From Cyanobacteriota bacterium (GTDB lineage: Bacteria > Cyanobacteriota > Cyanobacteriia > CACIAM-69d): a DNA stretch of 64,000 bases. Positions 28,347 to 37,441 of the stretch are shown here, in pieces. Location: NCBI GenBank assembly GCA_022402445.1, contig JAKRSF010000013.1:248001-312000 (forward strand), read 5' to 3'. Position 1 is the stretch's first letter; every line of letters starts with the position of its first letter. Position numbers and translations under genes: made by a program. The notes below the pieces were generated by a model. That model was not told the origin of the DNA. It was given only the letters and a program-made list of their open reading frames with translations, and did no database searches.

Positions 28347-28670
28347 GGGTTTGGCTGAACGATCTTAATTATGAAAGCTTTGCTAAGACGCCTAGGCGTG
28401 GTTTAGGCCGGAAAATGGGGGAGCGAACCCAAAAAGTTGAGCCCCGCTAGGTCCGTTACCTGGGGGATGAGGCCCGGTTGGATGGCCTGACTCGGGTTGG
28501 GGGAAGGGATCAGTTTGGGGGCCAATTTTGCGATCGCTATATGCGGGGGCGGGCGCGTGCAGATTGTACTCGATTTTCGAGAATCTTTAGGGATTGGCCT
28601 GGGGGCTGGGGGTTGCAATTGGGCCGCCGGGGCGAGGGCGGCGGGGGGCCATGGGGCGATTGATCGCCCC
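28347..28670. other. Gap upstream of metG, with a perfect hairpin next to the transporter stop
   Basis: No coding frame is credible. GGGGCGAT at 28653-28660 and ATCGCCCC at 28663-28670 form an 8-bp stem with a 2-nt loop directly after the stop codon of the minus-strand transporter gene; no T-run follows. The part next to metG is AT-rich (around 28360-28385) and should hold its promoter, but I cannot assign a clear -35/-10 pair. Confidence 0.5.
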
Positions 28671-30011
28671 CTATCGCTGGGCGAGGCGCAGCAGACGCCA
28701 CCACCGGCTGACCATGCGCTGGGAGGGAAGGCTTGGATGGGCCAAGAGGCGAGAAACCCCCAGGCCAATCGGCGCGATCGCAAGGCCGGTGAGGGCAATG
28801 GTGAGTTCGGGGCTGCTCCAGCACCAGGCGGCTTGGGGATGCAGTTGCAGGGTGACCAGGGCGGCGAGGCTACCGATGGCGGTGGCGATCGCGGCGGCGG
28901 TCACGGCCTGGGGCGCGAGGGGGATACCAAAGCGGCGCTCGATCAACAGCAGACCAAAGGGCACCACCACCACCACCACATAGGCCGTATAAAACTCCGT
29001 CATGGTGCTGACGATCGCCCCGCCCCGGGCCGCCACCACCAGGGCCAGGGCACTATTGAGCAACGCAAGGCCAAAACGCCACCGCCCCGTACTGGGAAGC
29101 AGTTGGAGATCCATGAGGGCCTTCGCCTGGGCCCGCAGCACATTGCTCCCAAGGCCAATGGCGGGCAGGGCCGCGATCGCGATCGCTCCCCAGGCCAAAG
29201 GATGATCTAAACCGCCGCCCGCCCAGGCCAGCAGATAGGGAATCGCCTGGGCACCGGGCACCTCCGCCGGCAAAATGCCCCCCTGCATCGCCGCCAGGGC
29301 AACGGTACTGGGCAAAAACGCCAGCAGCCACAGGGCCACCATCGCGATCGCCAGCCCCCCGTACAAACTCTGAAGATTGCGCGCCTTCACCACAAACTGG
29401 TGGCACTTCATATCCACCGACACCGCCAGGGCACTCGCCACCGCCAGCCCAATCCCCTGGCCATTGCCCCCAAACACCGACAGCCCCATCGAAAAATCCA
29501 GCGGCGATCGCCAATAGGCCCCCCAGCCCCCCAGCCGCGTCAGCACCAGCAGCAGCACCACCGCATTGGTCACCAGCAGCCCCCGAATCACCACACTCGC
29601 CCGCTCCAGCGGCAGCAGCGACAGCAGCGCAAACGTCAGGGCCAACCCCCCCGCCCCCAGCCACCAGGGCAGCGCCACCGTCTGCAAAATCGCCGCCCCC
29701 GCCGCCACCTGGGCCGCCGCCACCCCCACAAACGCCAGCCACGACATCAGCCCCACCAGCCGCCGCAGCACATCCCCATAGCGATCGCCCAGGAGGGTCC
29801 AAATCTGCTCCACCTCCCGCCAATAGAACCGGCCCAACAGCAGCAGCAGCCCCATCCCCACCACCAGGGAAACGGGATACAAACTCCCCGCCGCACCCCA
29901 CTGCACCGCCTGTTCCGCCGTCCCTAACAGAAATCCAAGGCCATATTGAGAGGCCACCAACATCGCCGCCAGGGCCAAGGGGCCTAGCGGTCTCGAACCA
30001 CTCGCACTCAT
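28671..30011 (-). CDS. Sodium:solute symporter-like membrane transporter
   Basis: About 446 residues with 12 or so hydrophobic helices from ALAAMLVASQYGLGF to the C terminus. The first helix pair (SQYGLGFLLGTAEQAVQWG) and the overall pattern resemble the sodium:solute symporter/LeuT-fold superfamily. No residue pattern that defines a substrate was recognised. The ATG at 30011 (MSASGSRPLG) is used because the 39 residues encoded upstream are not membrane-like; neither start has a strong ribosome site. Confidence 0.72.
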   Translation of the reverse strand: MSASGSRPLGPLALAAMLVASQYGLGFLLGTAEQAVQWGAAGSLYPVSLVVGMGLLLLLGRFYWREVEQIWTLLGDRYGDVLRRLVGLMSWLAFVGVAAAQVAAGAAILQTVALPWWLGAGGLALTFALLSLLPLERASVVIRGLLVTNAVVLLLVLTRLGGWGAYWRSPLDFSMGLSVFGGNGQGIGLAVASALAVSVDMKCHQFVVKARNLQSLYGGLAIAMVALWLLAFLPSTVALAAMQGGILPAEVPGAQAIPYLLAWAGGGLDHPLAWGAIAIAALPAIGLGSNVLRAQAKALMDLQLLPSTGRWRFGLALLNSALALVVAARGGAIVSTMTEFYTAYVVVVVVPFGLLLIERRFGIPLAPQAVTAAAIATAIGSLAALVTLQLHPQAAWCWSSPELTIALTGLAIAPIGLGVSRLLAHPSLPSQRMVSRWWRLLRLAQR

Positions 30012-30255
30012 AGGGGGCGATCGCGCCGTCGCACCGGTTGATAAAAACTGAGGGGACGAAACAACGTCGCCCCAGAAAACCTCACCCGTGGCGCAGCTTC
30101 CTGAGGACGTGTGACTCCATCGCCCCATACCTACAAGATTAACAAAACTTCTTGTGGTCGCGGAAAAACTTAAATCAATCGCGGATTAATGGCTAATCCA
30201 TCGCCCATCGGTCGTCCCCATGGCCCGAATCGCCCCCTGAGTTGTCAGATGGCCC

Positions 30256-30759
30256 CTAGGGCGAGGCCATTAAATCCAGTTGATAGGGGGGCTGGCCGCC
30301 GGGCGTGAAGGTGCCCACCCAGATTTGATAGGGGCCGGAGGCCGGAGCCGTGAGGGTAACGATCGCGCCGGGGTCATCCGCCGTGGGGTCATCGCCACAG
30401 AAGACGGTGCCATTGGGGCCTTGGATCACGAGGGTGGTGTCATCGCGGCCGCTGCTGACCCGCACCTGGAGCGAGGGGAGGTTGGCGGGCAGGGTGACGG
30501 TGTGGTTGGGCTGGAAGGAGCCGTAGCCGACGCAGGGATTGCCGTTGGCGTCGTGGGGGGTCTTGGCGATCGCGTCGAGGAGGGAGGTGCTGCCCCCGGC
30601 CCGTCCGGACAGTTGCGAGGGCAGGGGTGTTTCCTGGGCGCGGCTAGGGCTGGGGAGGAGGGCCATGAGGGCCGCGAGGGCGAGGGAAAAATGTCCCCCC
30701 CAAACCTGGCCCCGACGGTGAATTAGTTGCCCTGGCTCAATTCGATGGTTTCCTTGCAT
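30256..30759 (-). CDS. Exported protein with a PPC-like beta domain
   Basis: 167 residues. A signal peptide is visible (SLALAALMALLPSPSRAQE, cleavage after SRA). The mature part contains NPCVGYGSFQPNHTV, LVIQGPNGTVFCGDD and PYQIWVGTFTPGGQPPYQLDL, similar in layout to bacterial pre-peptidase C-terminal (PPC) beta-sandwich domains. Two cysteines could form a disulfide. No enzymatic motif is visible and the role is unknown. Small proteins of this kind are common in cyanobacterial periplasms. Confidence 0.7.
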   Translation of the reverse strand: MQGNHRIEPGQLIHRRGQVWGGHFSLALAALMALLPSPSRAQETPLPSQLSGRAGGSTSLLDAIAKTPHDANGNPCVGYGSFQPNHTVTLPANLPSLQVRVSSGRDDTTLVIQGPNGTVFCGDDPTADDPGAIVTLTAPASGPYQIWVGTFTPGGQPPYQLDLMASP

Positions 30760-30861
30760 ATTGACTTTCCCCTTTCCCTACTGCGCGATCGCCTGGACGG
30801 GCACCCCAAATCTAGGGTAAGCAATGGGGATGCCTTCCGTCCGCGCGTTTGTTGAGGTTTC

Positions 30862-31062
30862 ATGGTTGCCACCGTTGTTGGCCTGCTGCTGCTGTTGCTC
30901 ATCCTCAACGGTGTTGGGTATAACGTGCTGACCCTTTGGCCGGATGGGGTCCTGCGGGCGGTCGCGTCGTTACCCCAGTGGGTGGCGATCGCGGCGGTGG
31001 TGAGTTTCCTGGGCTGGTGCCTGCGGGACGACGAAGATCGCTCCCCCCCACCGGAACCCTAG
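30862..31062 (+). CDS. Small membrane protein, 66 residues
   Basis: Two hydrophobic segments (VVGLLLLLLILNGVGYNVL and VAIAAVVSFLGWCL) separated by a short loop, and a charged C-terminal tail. A GAGG ribosome site lies about 7 bases before the ATG. I do not recognise the family. The stop codon shares the tetranucleotide CTAG with the stop of the convergent UbiH-like gene. Confidence 0.7.
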   Translation: MVATVVGLLLLLLILNGVGYNVLTLWPDGVLRAVASLPQWVAIAAVVSFLGWCLRDDEDRSPPPEP

Positions 31063-32342
31063 CGCGCCAGGGCGGGCAGCCGTCCCAGCAGGCCGGTCAT
31101 GAGTTTGAGGGAAAAGACCTTGAGGGGTTTGATCCGCTTGAGGGCAAAAATTCCCAGCCGCCGCACGGCCATCAGCGGCCAGATTTGGTTGGAAAAGAGG
31201 CGATCAAGCACATCCGTGAAGCCCAGGATCGTCCAATTGCCCCAGCGCCGCCAGCGATCGTAGCGCCGCAGGACCGCCACGGAACCGATGTCTTCGCCCT
31301 GGGCGATCGCGGTTTGGATCGTTTCCGCCAGGGCCGCCGCATCACGAATCCCCAAATTCAACCCCTGACCGCCGACGGGATGGCAATTGTGGGCCGCCTC
31401 CCCCACCAGCGCCAACCGGGGACGACAGTAGCGATCGCTCTGCATCAGCCGCACCGTGAACGTATGGCGTCGCCCCAGCAGGGTGAGCTTGCCCATTTGC
31501 GGGCCAAAGCGCCGCTCCAGTTGCGCCAGAAATTGCTCATCATCAAGGGCCGCCAACGCCTGCGCCTCCGCGTGGGGAGCCGTCCAGACAATGCGGCAGG
31601 TGTCCCCCAGGGGCAAAATCGCAAAGGGGCCGCTGGCCTGGAACCGCTCGTAGGCCACCTGATCATGGGACCGCTCGGGCCGCACCGCCGCCACAATGCA
31701 CGATTGCCAATAGCCCCAGCCCCGGGTGCCGATGCCCGCCGCCTCTCGCAGGGGCGATCGCCCGCCGTCCGCCGCCACCACGAGTTTCGCCCGCAGTTTT
31801 TGGGGCAGCGCTTCCCCGCTCAATTCAGCCTTGGGCGCGATCGCCACCTCCGCAAACTCCTCGCCGTAGGTCACCCCCGTCACCGCCGCCGGGCAGAGCC
31901 AGGTAATTTCCGGCGCGTCATTCATAGCCTGATGCAGGGCCGACAGCAGCACCGAATGTTCCGCCACATAGCCCAACTCCGCCGTCCCCAGGTCCGCCGG
32001 TTCAAATTCCACCACATCCGGCCAGTCCCCATCCGACAGGCGAATGCGCGTAAAGGTCTCCAGCCGCGATCGCACCGTCTCCCACAGGCCGAGGCCCCGA
32101 AAAATTCGCCCCGACAGCAGCGAAAACGCATAGGCTTGGGCCTGCCGCGCCGCCGTCGCCTGGGGCAGCGCCTCGATCACCGCCACCTTCAAACCACTGC
32201 CCCGCAACGCACAGGCCACCGTCGCCCCCACAATGCCGCCCCCCGCGATCGCCACATCAAACACCGGCACCGATCCCTCGCCCTCAGGCGTTGCCGCCAA
32301 CCCAGAAACCGGAGCCCCCGCGATCGCGCAATCTAGCACCAT
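31059..32342 (-). CDS. FAD-dependent hydroxylase, UbiH/UbiF-like
   Basis: 427 residues with the three flavin-monooxygenase motifs: the N-terminal Rossmann GxGxxG (VAIAGGGIVGATVA), a DG-type motif in LVVAADGGRSPLREAAG, and the second FAD motif LVGEAAHNCHPVGGQGLNLGIRDA. This layout matches the UbiH/COQ6 family that hydroxylates quinone head groups; cyanobacterial members are thought to act in plastoquinone or related quinone metabolism, which is an inference. The first 28 residues before the Rossmann fold are non-conserved, so the start may lie downstream. Confidence 0.88.
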   Translation of the reverse strand: MVLDCAIAGAPVSGLAATPEGEGSVPVFDVAIAGGGIVGATVACALRGSGLKVAVIEALPQATAARQAQAYAFSLLSGRIFRGLGLWETVRSRLETFTRIRLSDGDWPDVVEFEPADLGTAELGYVAEHSVLLSALHQAMNDAPEITWLCPAAVTGVTYGEEFAEVAIAPKAELSGEALPQKLRAKLVVAADGGRSPLREAAGIGTRGWGYWQSCIVAAVRPERSHDQVAYERFQASGPFAILPLGDTCRIVWTAPHAEAQALAALDDEQFLAQLERRFGPQMGKLTLLGRRHTFTVRLMQSDRYCRPRLALVGEAAHNCHPVGGQGLNLGIRDAAALAETIQTAIAQGEDIGSVAVLRRYDRWRRWGNWTILGFTDVLDRLFSNQIWPLMAVRRLGIFALKRIKPLKVFSLKLMTGLLGRLPALAR

Positions 32343-32656
32343 AACCCCAACCCATCCCAGACCAAATCTTCAAAATCCACGCAAAACTGCAACCCTAGGC
32401 CCACTCATCTCGCCCGTTACAGTTCTTAAAACTTCCACCTCAATTTTGACACACCCACCCCCGAATTTTCCCTGACAATCCCCCCACCTCAACCCTTCCA
32501 GCCCTTGCAGCCCCCCAGCGGCCCCGTTCGCCAGCCCTTCACCAACCCCCCAAACGCCAAAAGGAAAGGGGACCGGTTAACCGATCCCCCTCCCCGTAGC
32601 ACTAGCCTAGAACCCTAGATTCGTACTCAAGTTTTGATGCTATCTCTAGCCGCAGC
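32343..32656. other. psbA downstream region
   Basis: Holds the psbA terminator (32568-32589) and the upstream region of the UbiH-like gene. The part at 32343-32560 is C-rich with scattered AT stretches, and no gene is visible. Confidence 0.6.
32568..32589 (-). terminator. psbA intrinsic terminator
   Basis: A 22-bp near-perfect palindrome about 70 nt after the psbA stop codon: on the minus strand GGGGATCGG pairs with CCGGTCCCC around TTAA, with one T-G wobble, followed by TTTCCTTTT. The strong stem with a T-rich tail makes a good factor-independent terminator for this very highly expressed gene. Confidence 0.8.
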
Positions 32657-33739
32657 CTAGCCGTTGATGGCGGGAGCTTGCAGAGCCACAGGCGCAGACT
32701 CGCCAGCAGCCAGGTCCAGAGGGAAGTTGTGAGCGTTACGCTCGTGCATCACTTCCATACCCAGGTTCGCACGGTTCAGCACGTCAGCCCAGGTCCCAAC
32801 CACACGACCCTGAGAGTCGATGATCGACTGGTTGAAGTTGAAGCCGTTCAGGTTGAACGCCATCGTGCTGATGCCCAGCGCCGTGAACCAAATACCCACA
32901 ACCGGCCACGCACCCAGGAAGAAGTGCAGCGAGCGGCTGTTGTTGAACGAAGCGTATTGGAAGATCAACCGACCGAAGTAGCCGTGGGCCGCAACGATGT
33001 TGTAGGTCTCTTCTTCTTGACCGAACTTGTAGCCATAGTTCTGAGACTCGGCCTCGGTCGTCTCACGCACCAGGCTGGAGGTCACCAGCGAACCGTGCAT
33101 GGCAGAGAACAGCGAGCCACCGAACACACCGGCAACGCCCAGCATGTGGAACGGGTGCATCAGGATGTTGTGCTCGGCTTGGAACACGAACATGAAGTTG
33201 AACGTGCCCGAGATGCCCAGGGGCATACCGTCAGAGAAGGAGCCTTGGCCGATCGGGTAGATCAGGAACACGGCGGTCGCAGCGGCCACAGGAGCGCTGT
33301 AAGCAACGCAGATCCAAGGGCGCATGCCGAGGCGGTAGGACAGTTCCCACTCACGACCCATGTAGGCGAAAACGCCGATCAGGAAGTGGAACACCACCAA
33401 CTGGTAAGGACCACCGTTGTACAGCCACTCGTCGAGGCTGGCGGCTTCCCAAATGGGGTAGAAGTGCAGGCCGATGGCGTTCGAGGACGGCACAACGGCA
33501 CCGGAGATGATGTTGTTGCCGTACAGCAGGGAGCCAGCAACCGGCTCGCGGATCCCGTCGATGTCAACGGGAGGCGCGGCGATGAAGGCGATGATGAAGC
33601 AGATCGTGGCAGTCAGCAGGGTGGGGATCATCAGCACGCCGAACCAACCCACGTAGATGCGGTTGTTGGTGCTGGTCACCCAGTTGCAGAACTGCTCCCA
33701 CAGGTTCGCGCTTTGGCGCTGTTGCAGAGTTGCAGTCAT
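32657..33739 (-). CDS. psbA: Photosystem II D1 protein, Glu130 form
   Basis: The 360-residue D1 core subunit of photosystem II, which carries the redox-active tyrosine and most ligands of the oxygen-evolving manganese cluster. The sequence is canonical from [10 protein letters not shown] to the C terminus ALQAPAING; the precursor tail after NFPLDLA is removed by CtpA. Residue 130, which tunes pheophytin, is Glu (YMGRE), the D1:2 or high-light type, not the Gln of low-light D1:1. The ATG at 33739 starts the normal N terminus. HIP1 sites are absent from the gene and its codon choice looks more uniform than its neighbours, as expected for very high expression. Only this copy is in the window. 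Confidence 0.99.
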   Translation of the reverse strand: MTATLQQRQSANLWEQFCNWVTSTNNRIYVGWFGVLMIPTLLTATICFIIAFIAAPPVDIDGIREPVAGSLLYGNNIISGAVVPSSNAIGLHFYPIWEAASLDEWLYNGGPYQLVVFHFLIGVFAYMGREWELSYRLGMRPWICVAYSAPVAAATAVFLIYPIGQGSFSDGMPLGISGTFNFMFVFQAEHNILMHPFHMLGVAGVFGGSLFSAMHGSLVTSSLVRETTEAESQNYGYKFGQEEETYNIVAAHGYFGRLIFQYASFNNSRSLHFFLGAWPVVGIWFTALGISTMAFNLNGFNFNQSIIDSQGRVVGTWADVLNRANLGMEVMHERNAHNFPLDLAAGESAPVALQAPAING

Positions 33740-33810
33740 GTTCTGAATAAATCCGTTTGCAGGAATATATTTTTTGGATTTGGGAAGTGTTGTTTCCCTC
33801 ATCTGAACTT

Positions 33811-33839
33811 AGATTAACCGATAGGTTTAGTTTTGTAAA
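33811..33839 (-). promoter_or_regulatory. psbA promoter (sigma-70 type)
   Basis: On the minus strand, TTTACA (33834-33839) and TAATCT (33811-33816) are spaced by 17 bp, about 75 bp before the psbA start codon. The region is clearly AT-rich against its surroundings. The 5' leader between promoter and ATG is A/T-rich, as in other psbA genes. Confidence 0.6.
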
Positions 33840-33912
33840 GAAGTTTTATTTTTTCTTGGGGTGCGGGGCTGTGGGGGGTGTGGGCGATCGCGATCGCGGG
33901 GGGGCAGGCGGG

Positions 33913-34974
33913 GTGGGGATTGCCGAAGGGGGGCGGCTGTTGACCTACAGTCCGGCGGTGACGCTGGTGCCGACCTACGAATGTTTCAACCGCTGTAGCT
34001 ACTGCAATTTTCGGGTGGAGCCGGGGGGCGATCGCTGGCTGCCGTTGGACGTGGCGGCGGAGCGGCTGAAAAGCCTGCAAGGGCAAGGGATTGCGGAGAT
34101 TTTGATCCTGAGTGGGGAGGTGCATCCGGCCAGCGCGCGGCGGGGGGAATGGTTTACTCATCTTTACAATCTCTGTGGGTTGGCACTCTCGTTGGGTTTT
34201 TTGCCCCATACGAATGCGGGGCCGCTGACGCGATCGGAGATGGGGGCGCTGGGGTCTGTCAATAGCTCGATGGGGCTGATGGTGGAGCAGGTGACGCCGG
34301 TGCTGCTGGAGACGGTCCATCGCCATGCGCCGAGTAAGGTGCCGTCGGTGCGGCTGGAGCAGTTGGAGATGGCGGGTGAGCTGAAAATTCCGTTTACGAC
34401 GGGGCTGTTGATTGGGCTGGGGGAGACCTGGGCCGATCGCGCGGAGACGTTGGGGGCGATCGCGTCGAGCCACGGGCGGCATGGGCATATCCAAGAGGTG
34501 ATCGTTCAGCCTTATTTGCCGGGGACCCGTCAGGTGGGATCGGCTCCGGGGTGCGATCGCGCGGCACTCCTGGAAACGGTGGCCCTGGCGCGGGAGATTT
34601 TGCCGCCGGAGGTGGTGGTGCAGGTGCCGCCGAATCTGTTGGGCGATCGCGGGACCCTGTTGGCGGCGATCGCAGCGGGGGCGCGGGATTTGGGGGGCAT
34701 CGGCCCCATTGATGAGGTGAACCCGGACTATGGCCACGTGTCCCCGGCCCAGCTCCAGACCTGGCTAGCGGCGGAGGGGTGGACCCTGCAACCTCGCCTC
34801 GCGGTTTATCCCCAGTACGACGGCTGGGTGTCTGGGGCGGTGCGGCCGGTCTTGGCGGCGTGGCGATCGCGGCTGGCGGCGGCGGAGATCGTCGGCCCCG
34901 CCCCAGGGCCAAGGCTCGGGCCAACGGTCGGCTCTGCCACGGCTCCAGCTACGGATGCCATGAGATTCCATTAA
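33913..34974 (+). CDS. cofG: 7,8-didemethyl-8-hydroxy-5-deazariboflavin synthase, CofG subunit
   Basis: A radical SAM enzyme that with CofH builds the deazaflavin 8-HDF, the F420 core used in cyanobacteria as an antenna chromophore of DNA photolyase. The cluster motif CxxxCxxC is in YECFNRCSYCNF; TGLLIGLGETWADRAETL and GGIGPIDEVNPDYGHVSP are family blocks. About 353 residues. The start is uncertain: the GTG at 33913 is preferred because sequence farther upstream overlaps the divergent psbA promoter; GTG at 33880 and TTG at 33940 are alternatives. No cofH is in the window. The C-terminal 25 residues (alanine, proline, glycine) are outside the family. Confidence 0.93.
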   Translation: MGIAEGGRLLTYSPAVTLVPTYECFNRCSYCNFRVEPGGDRWLPLDVAAERLKSLQGQGIAEILILSGEVHPASARRGEWFTHLYNLCGLALSLGFLPHTNAGPLTRSEMGALGSVNSSMGLMVEQVTPVLLETVHRHAPSKVPSVRLEQLEMAGELKIPFTTGLLIGLGETWADRAETLGAIASSHGRHGHIQEVIVQPYLPGTRQVGSAPGCDRAALLETVALAREILPPEVVVQVPPNLLGDRGTLLAAIAAGARDLGGIGPIDEVNPDYGHVSPAQLQTWLAAEGWTLQPRLAVYPQYDGWVSGAVRPVLAAWRSRLAAAEIVGPAPGPRLGPTVGSATAPATDAMRFH

Positions 34975-35122
34975 TTAGGGTTAGGGCGGGTGCGATCGCG
35001 ATCGCGGCGGCCAAGCAAATTCTTCGCAGCCCCTAGACAAAAGTGAGGGCGGTTGCCAAGCCATTGGGGGTCGCCTAGCATCGGATCAGCGTAAGGATCA
35101 GCTAGCCATCAAATATCCCATC

Positions 35123-35608
35123 ATGGAACGCCGAAATCCCCTAATTCTGCGGGCGGAAGAAATCGCCAGCAGTGTCCAAACATTCTCCCATCCCTGGAAT
35201 CCAAACTCTGAAATATCCGGCACCTATCTTGGTCGTGCGGTTGGATTAGAGCGCACGGGCGTTAACTTTGCAAAGCTTGCCCCCGGCAAAGAATCCTTCA
35301 TTTACCATTCGCACCATCGCGAGGAGGAGTGGATCTACATCCTGTCGGGGCAAGGCATTGCGGAAATTGATGGGGAAGAATTTGAAGTGGGTGCAGGGGA
35401 TTTTATGGGATTTCCAACCCCGTCGGTCGCCCACCACCTTAGGAATGTGGGCAATGGGGATTTGGTCTATCTCGTGGGCGGGGAAAATTTGGCGGTGGAA
35501 ATTGCTGATTTTCCCCACCTGGGTAAACGAATGCTCCGTCGTGGGAGTTCCGTTGAAATTTATGATCATGCGGATGCAAAGCCCTTTGGGGAATTGGATC
35601 CTCAATAA
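35123..35608 (+). CDS. Cupin-domain protein
   Basis: 161 residues forming one cupin barrel. Metal-binding motif 1 reads YHSHHREEEWIYILSG and motif 2 GDFMGFPTPSVAHHLRN, with His and Glu ligands present. The substrate is unknown; it resembles cupins annotated only by fold. The gene has visibly lower GC than its neighbours and lacks HIP1 octamers. Upstream, GGATCAGC is repeated at 35083 and 35095 (12-bp period). Confidence 0.88.
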   Translation: MERRNPLILRAEEIASSVQTFSHPWNPNSEISGTYLGRAVGLERTGVNFAKLAPGKESFIYHSHHREEEWIYILSGQGIAEIDGEEFEVGAGDFMGFPTPSVAHHLRNVGNGDLVYLVGGENLAVEIADFPHLGKRMLRRGSSVEIYDHADAKPFGELDPQ

Positions 35609-35829
35609 ATAAAATCCACCTTAAAACCCCGTTGAAACCGATCAGCCCCAGTCGGCTCGATCGGGCAAGGGACAGGGTGCCCTGGGGGGCTCAGCGGGCC
35701 AGGTCAGTCAACCGGTCAGTCAAGGGGCCATTTGAGGGGGCTGCACGGCGTTCTAGGGGGCTCGCCGTCGCTTATCTTGGTCGTTAGCGCGTATCTAGAC
35801 GAGGGACCGGCCCGCCGGTTGCACCATCC

Positions 35830-36063
35830 ATGACGACCCATTTCATCGAAGCTGAGATTGACCTGACCGCCTCGCCCCACGAGCTGCCCCGCGCGATCGA
35901 GGCGGCCTTGCAGCAACAGGGTGACCCCCTGCGGTGGGCGGTGACGGCGGTGGATCCGGTGGCCCAAACGGCCCAGGTGGAGGCGATCGTCACGGCCACG
36001 GAAACGACCCAAACCCAGGCCGATGCGGTGCTGGTGCCGTTGCAAAGGGCGGACTGCGCTTAG
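35830..36063 (+). CDS. Small conserved-looking protein paired with DUF3326
   Basis: 77 residues, acidic, soluble, with a pattern (FIEAEIDLTAS, PLRWAVTAVDPVAQTAQVEAIV) that looks like a small alpha/beta domain. I do not recognise a named family. It lies 27 bp upstream of the DUF3326 gene on the same strand, which suggests an operon. Confidence 0.7.
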   Translation: MTTHFIEAEIDLTASPHELPRAIEAALQQQGDPLRWAVTAVDPVAQTAQVEAIVTATETTQTQADAVLVPLQRADCA

Positions 36064-36090
36064 CGCTGCTGAGGTAATAGAGAGAGTCCC

Positions 36091-37161
36091 ATGGTTCCCA
36101 TGACGCCCCCAGGTCAGCGCCCCTACACAGCGATCGCGGTGGTGCCGACGGGCATTGGTGCGCGGGTGGGGGGCTATGCGGGGGATGCCCTGCCCTTTGT
36201 GCGGGCGCTGGCGTCGGTGGTGGACTGCGCGATCGCCCATCCGAACGTGCTCAATGGGGCGATGCTGTCCTGGCCCCTCGATAACGTGCTCTACGTGGAG
36301 GGCTACGGCCTTGATCGCTTTGCGGCGGGGGATTGGGCACTGCGGCCCGTCCATCGCAACACCATTGCCCTGGTGCTGGACCGCGCCATTGAACCGGCCC
36401 TCCAACTGCGGCAGCGGCAGGCGGCGGATGCGGCCCGGGCCACCTGGGGTTTAAGGCTATTGCCCGAGGCGATCGTCACCGATGAACCGTTGGGGGTGGA
36501 ACTGCGGCGATCGCCCTCCGGAGCCTCCTGGGGCACCATCGCCCAACCGGCCAGTTTGCTGCGGGCGGCGGATCGGGCCATCCAAGCGGGGGCCAGCGCG
36601 ATCGCCGTGGTCGCCCGTTTTCCCGACGAGGGAGATGGGGATCACGCCGCCGCCGAAGCCTACCGCCAGGGCAAGGGGGTCGATCCGATCGCCGGAGCCG
36701 AAGCGGTCATTAGCCATTTAATCGTGCGGGAATTTGCGATCCCCTGCGCCCACGCTCCGGCCCTGGCCCCTTGGGATCCTAGCGAAACCGTTGATCCCCG
36801 CGCCGCCGCCGAGGAATTGGGCCATACCTTTTTGCCCTGCGTTTTGGCGGGCCTGGGCCGCGCCCCCCAGTTTGTGATGAATCGCGATCGCCGAGAACCC
36901 GGAGATCTCACCGCCAGCGCCGTAGATGCGATCGTGGTGCCCGCCGATGCCTGCGGCGGCGGTGCGGTCCTGAGCCTGCCCGCCACCACCGAGCGGATCG
37001 TCGTCACGGGCAACGCCACCCAAATGAACGTGCCCCCCGAAGCCCTCGGCCTCGCGGCCACCCCCGTCCGGTCCTACCTCGAAGCGATCGGCGCGATCGC
37101 GGTCCATCGGGCGGGCCTCGACCTCCACACCTTCCAGCATTCCCTGCATCCCCTCCACTAG
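36091..37161 (+). CDS. DUF3326 family protein
   Basis: 356 residues. The N-terminal block YTAIAVVPTGIGARVGGYAGDA and the central HPNVLNGAMLSWPLDNVLYVEG region identify the DUF3326 family, found mainly in cyanobacteria and plastid-bearing eukaryotes. The function is unknown. A conserved stretch VVPADACGGGAVL near the C terminus may be a ligand loop. There are no membrane segments. It is probably co-transcribed with the 77-aa gene before it. Confidence 0.85.
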   Translation: MVPMTPPGQRPYTAIAVVPTGIGARVGGYAGDALPFVRALASVVDCAIAHPNVLNGAMLSWPLDNVLYVEGYGLDRFAAGDWALRPVHRNTIALVLDRAIEPALQLRQRQAADAARATWGLRLLPEAIVTDEPLGVELRRSPSGASWGTIAQPASLLRAADRAIQAGASAIAVVARFPDEGDGDHAAAEAYRQGKGVDPIAGAEAVISHLIVREFAIPCAHAPALAPWDPSETVDPRAAAEELGHTFLPCVLAGLGRAPQFVMNRDRREPGDLTASAVDAIVVPADACGGGAVLSLPATTERIVVTGNATQMNVPPEALGLAATPVRSYLEAIGAIAVHRAGLDLHTFQHSLHPLH

Positions 37162-37441
37162 GCCCAACCCCCCAAGCCGCCCCGGCCTTGGCCACGGGGA
37201 TCAACGGCTCCAGCCCCCAACCCGGTTTAAGGGGGGTCAAACCCCCTGACATATCAGGTTTTCCTTAAAGATTCGTTCCCGGATGGATGCTATAGAATCG
37301 CATCCATCGGCCTGGGATTATCCCCACCTAAGGGGGGCATAGCAAGGGTTTGTGCAATCCCCTGACCTTGCCCCACCGTCTGCGGTATGTTCCATCCGGT
37401 CCGCCCCCTGCATCCCTCCCGTTCCCTTGCCCTGTGCCGCC

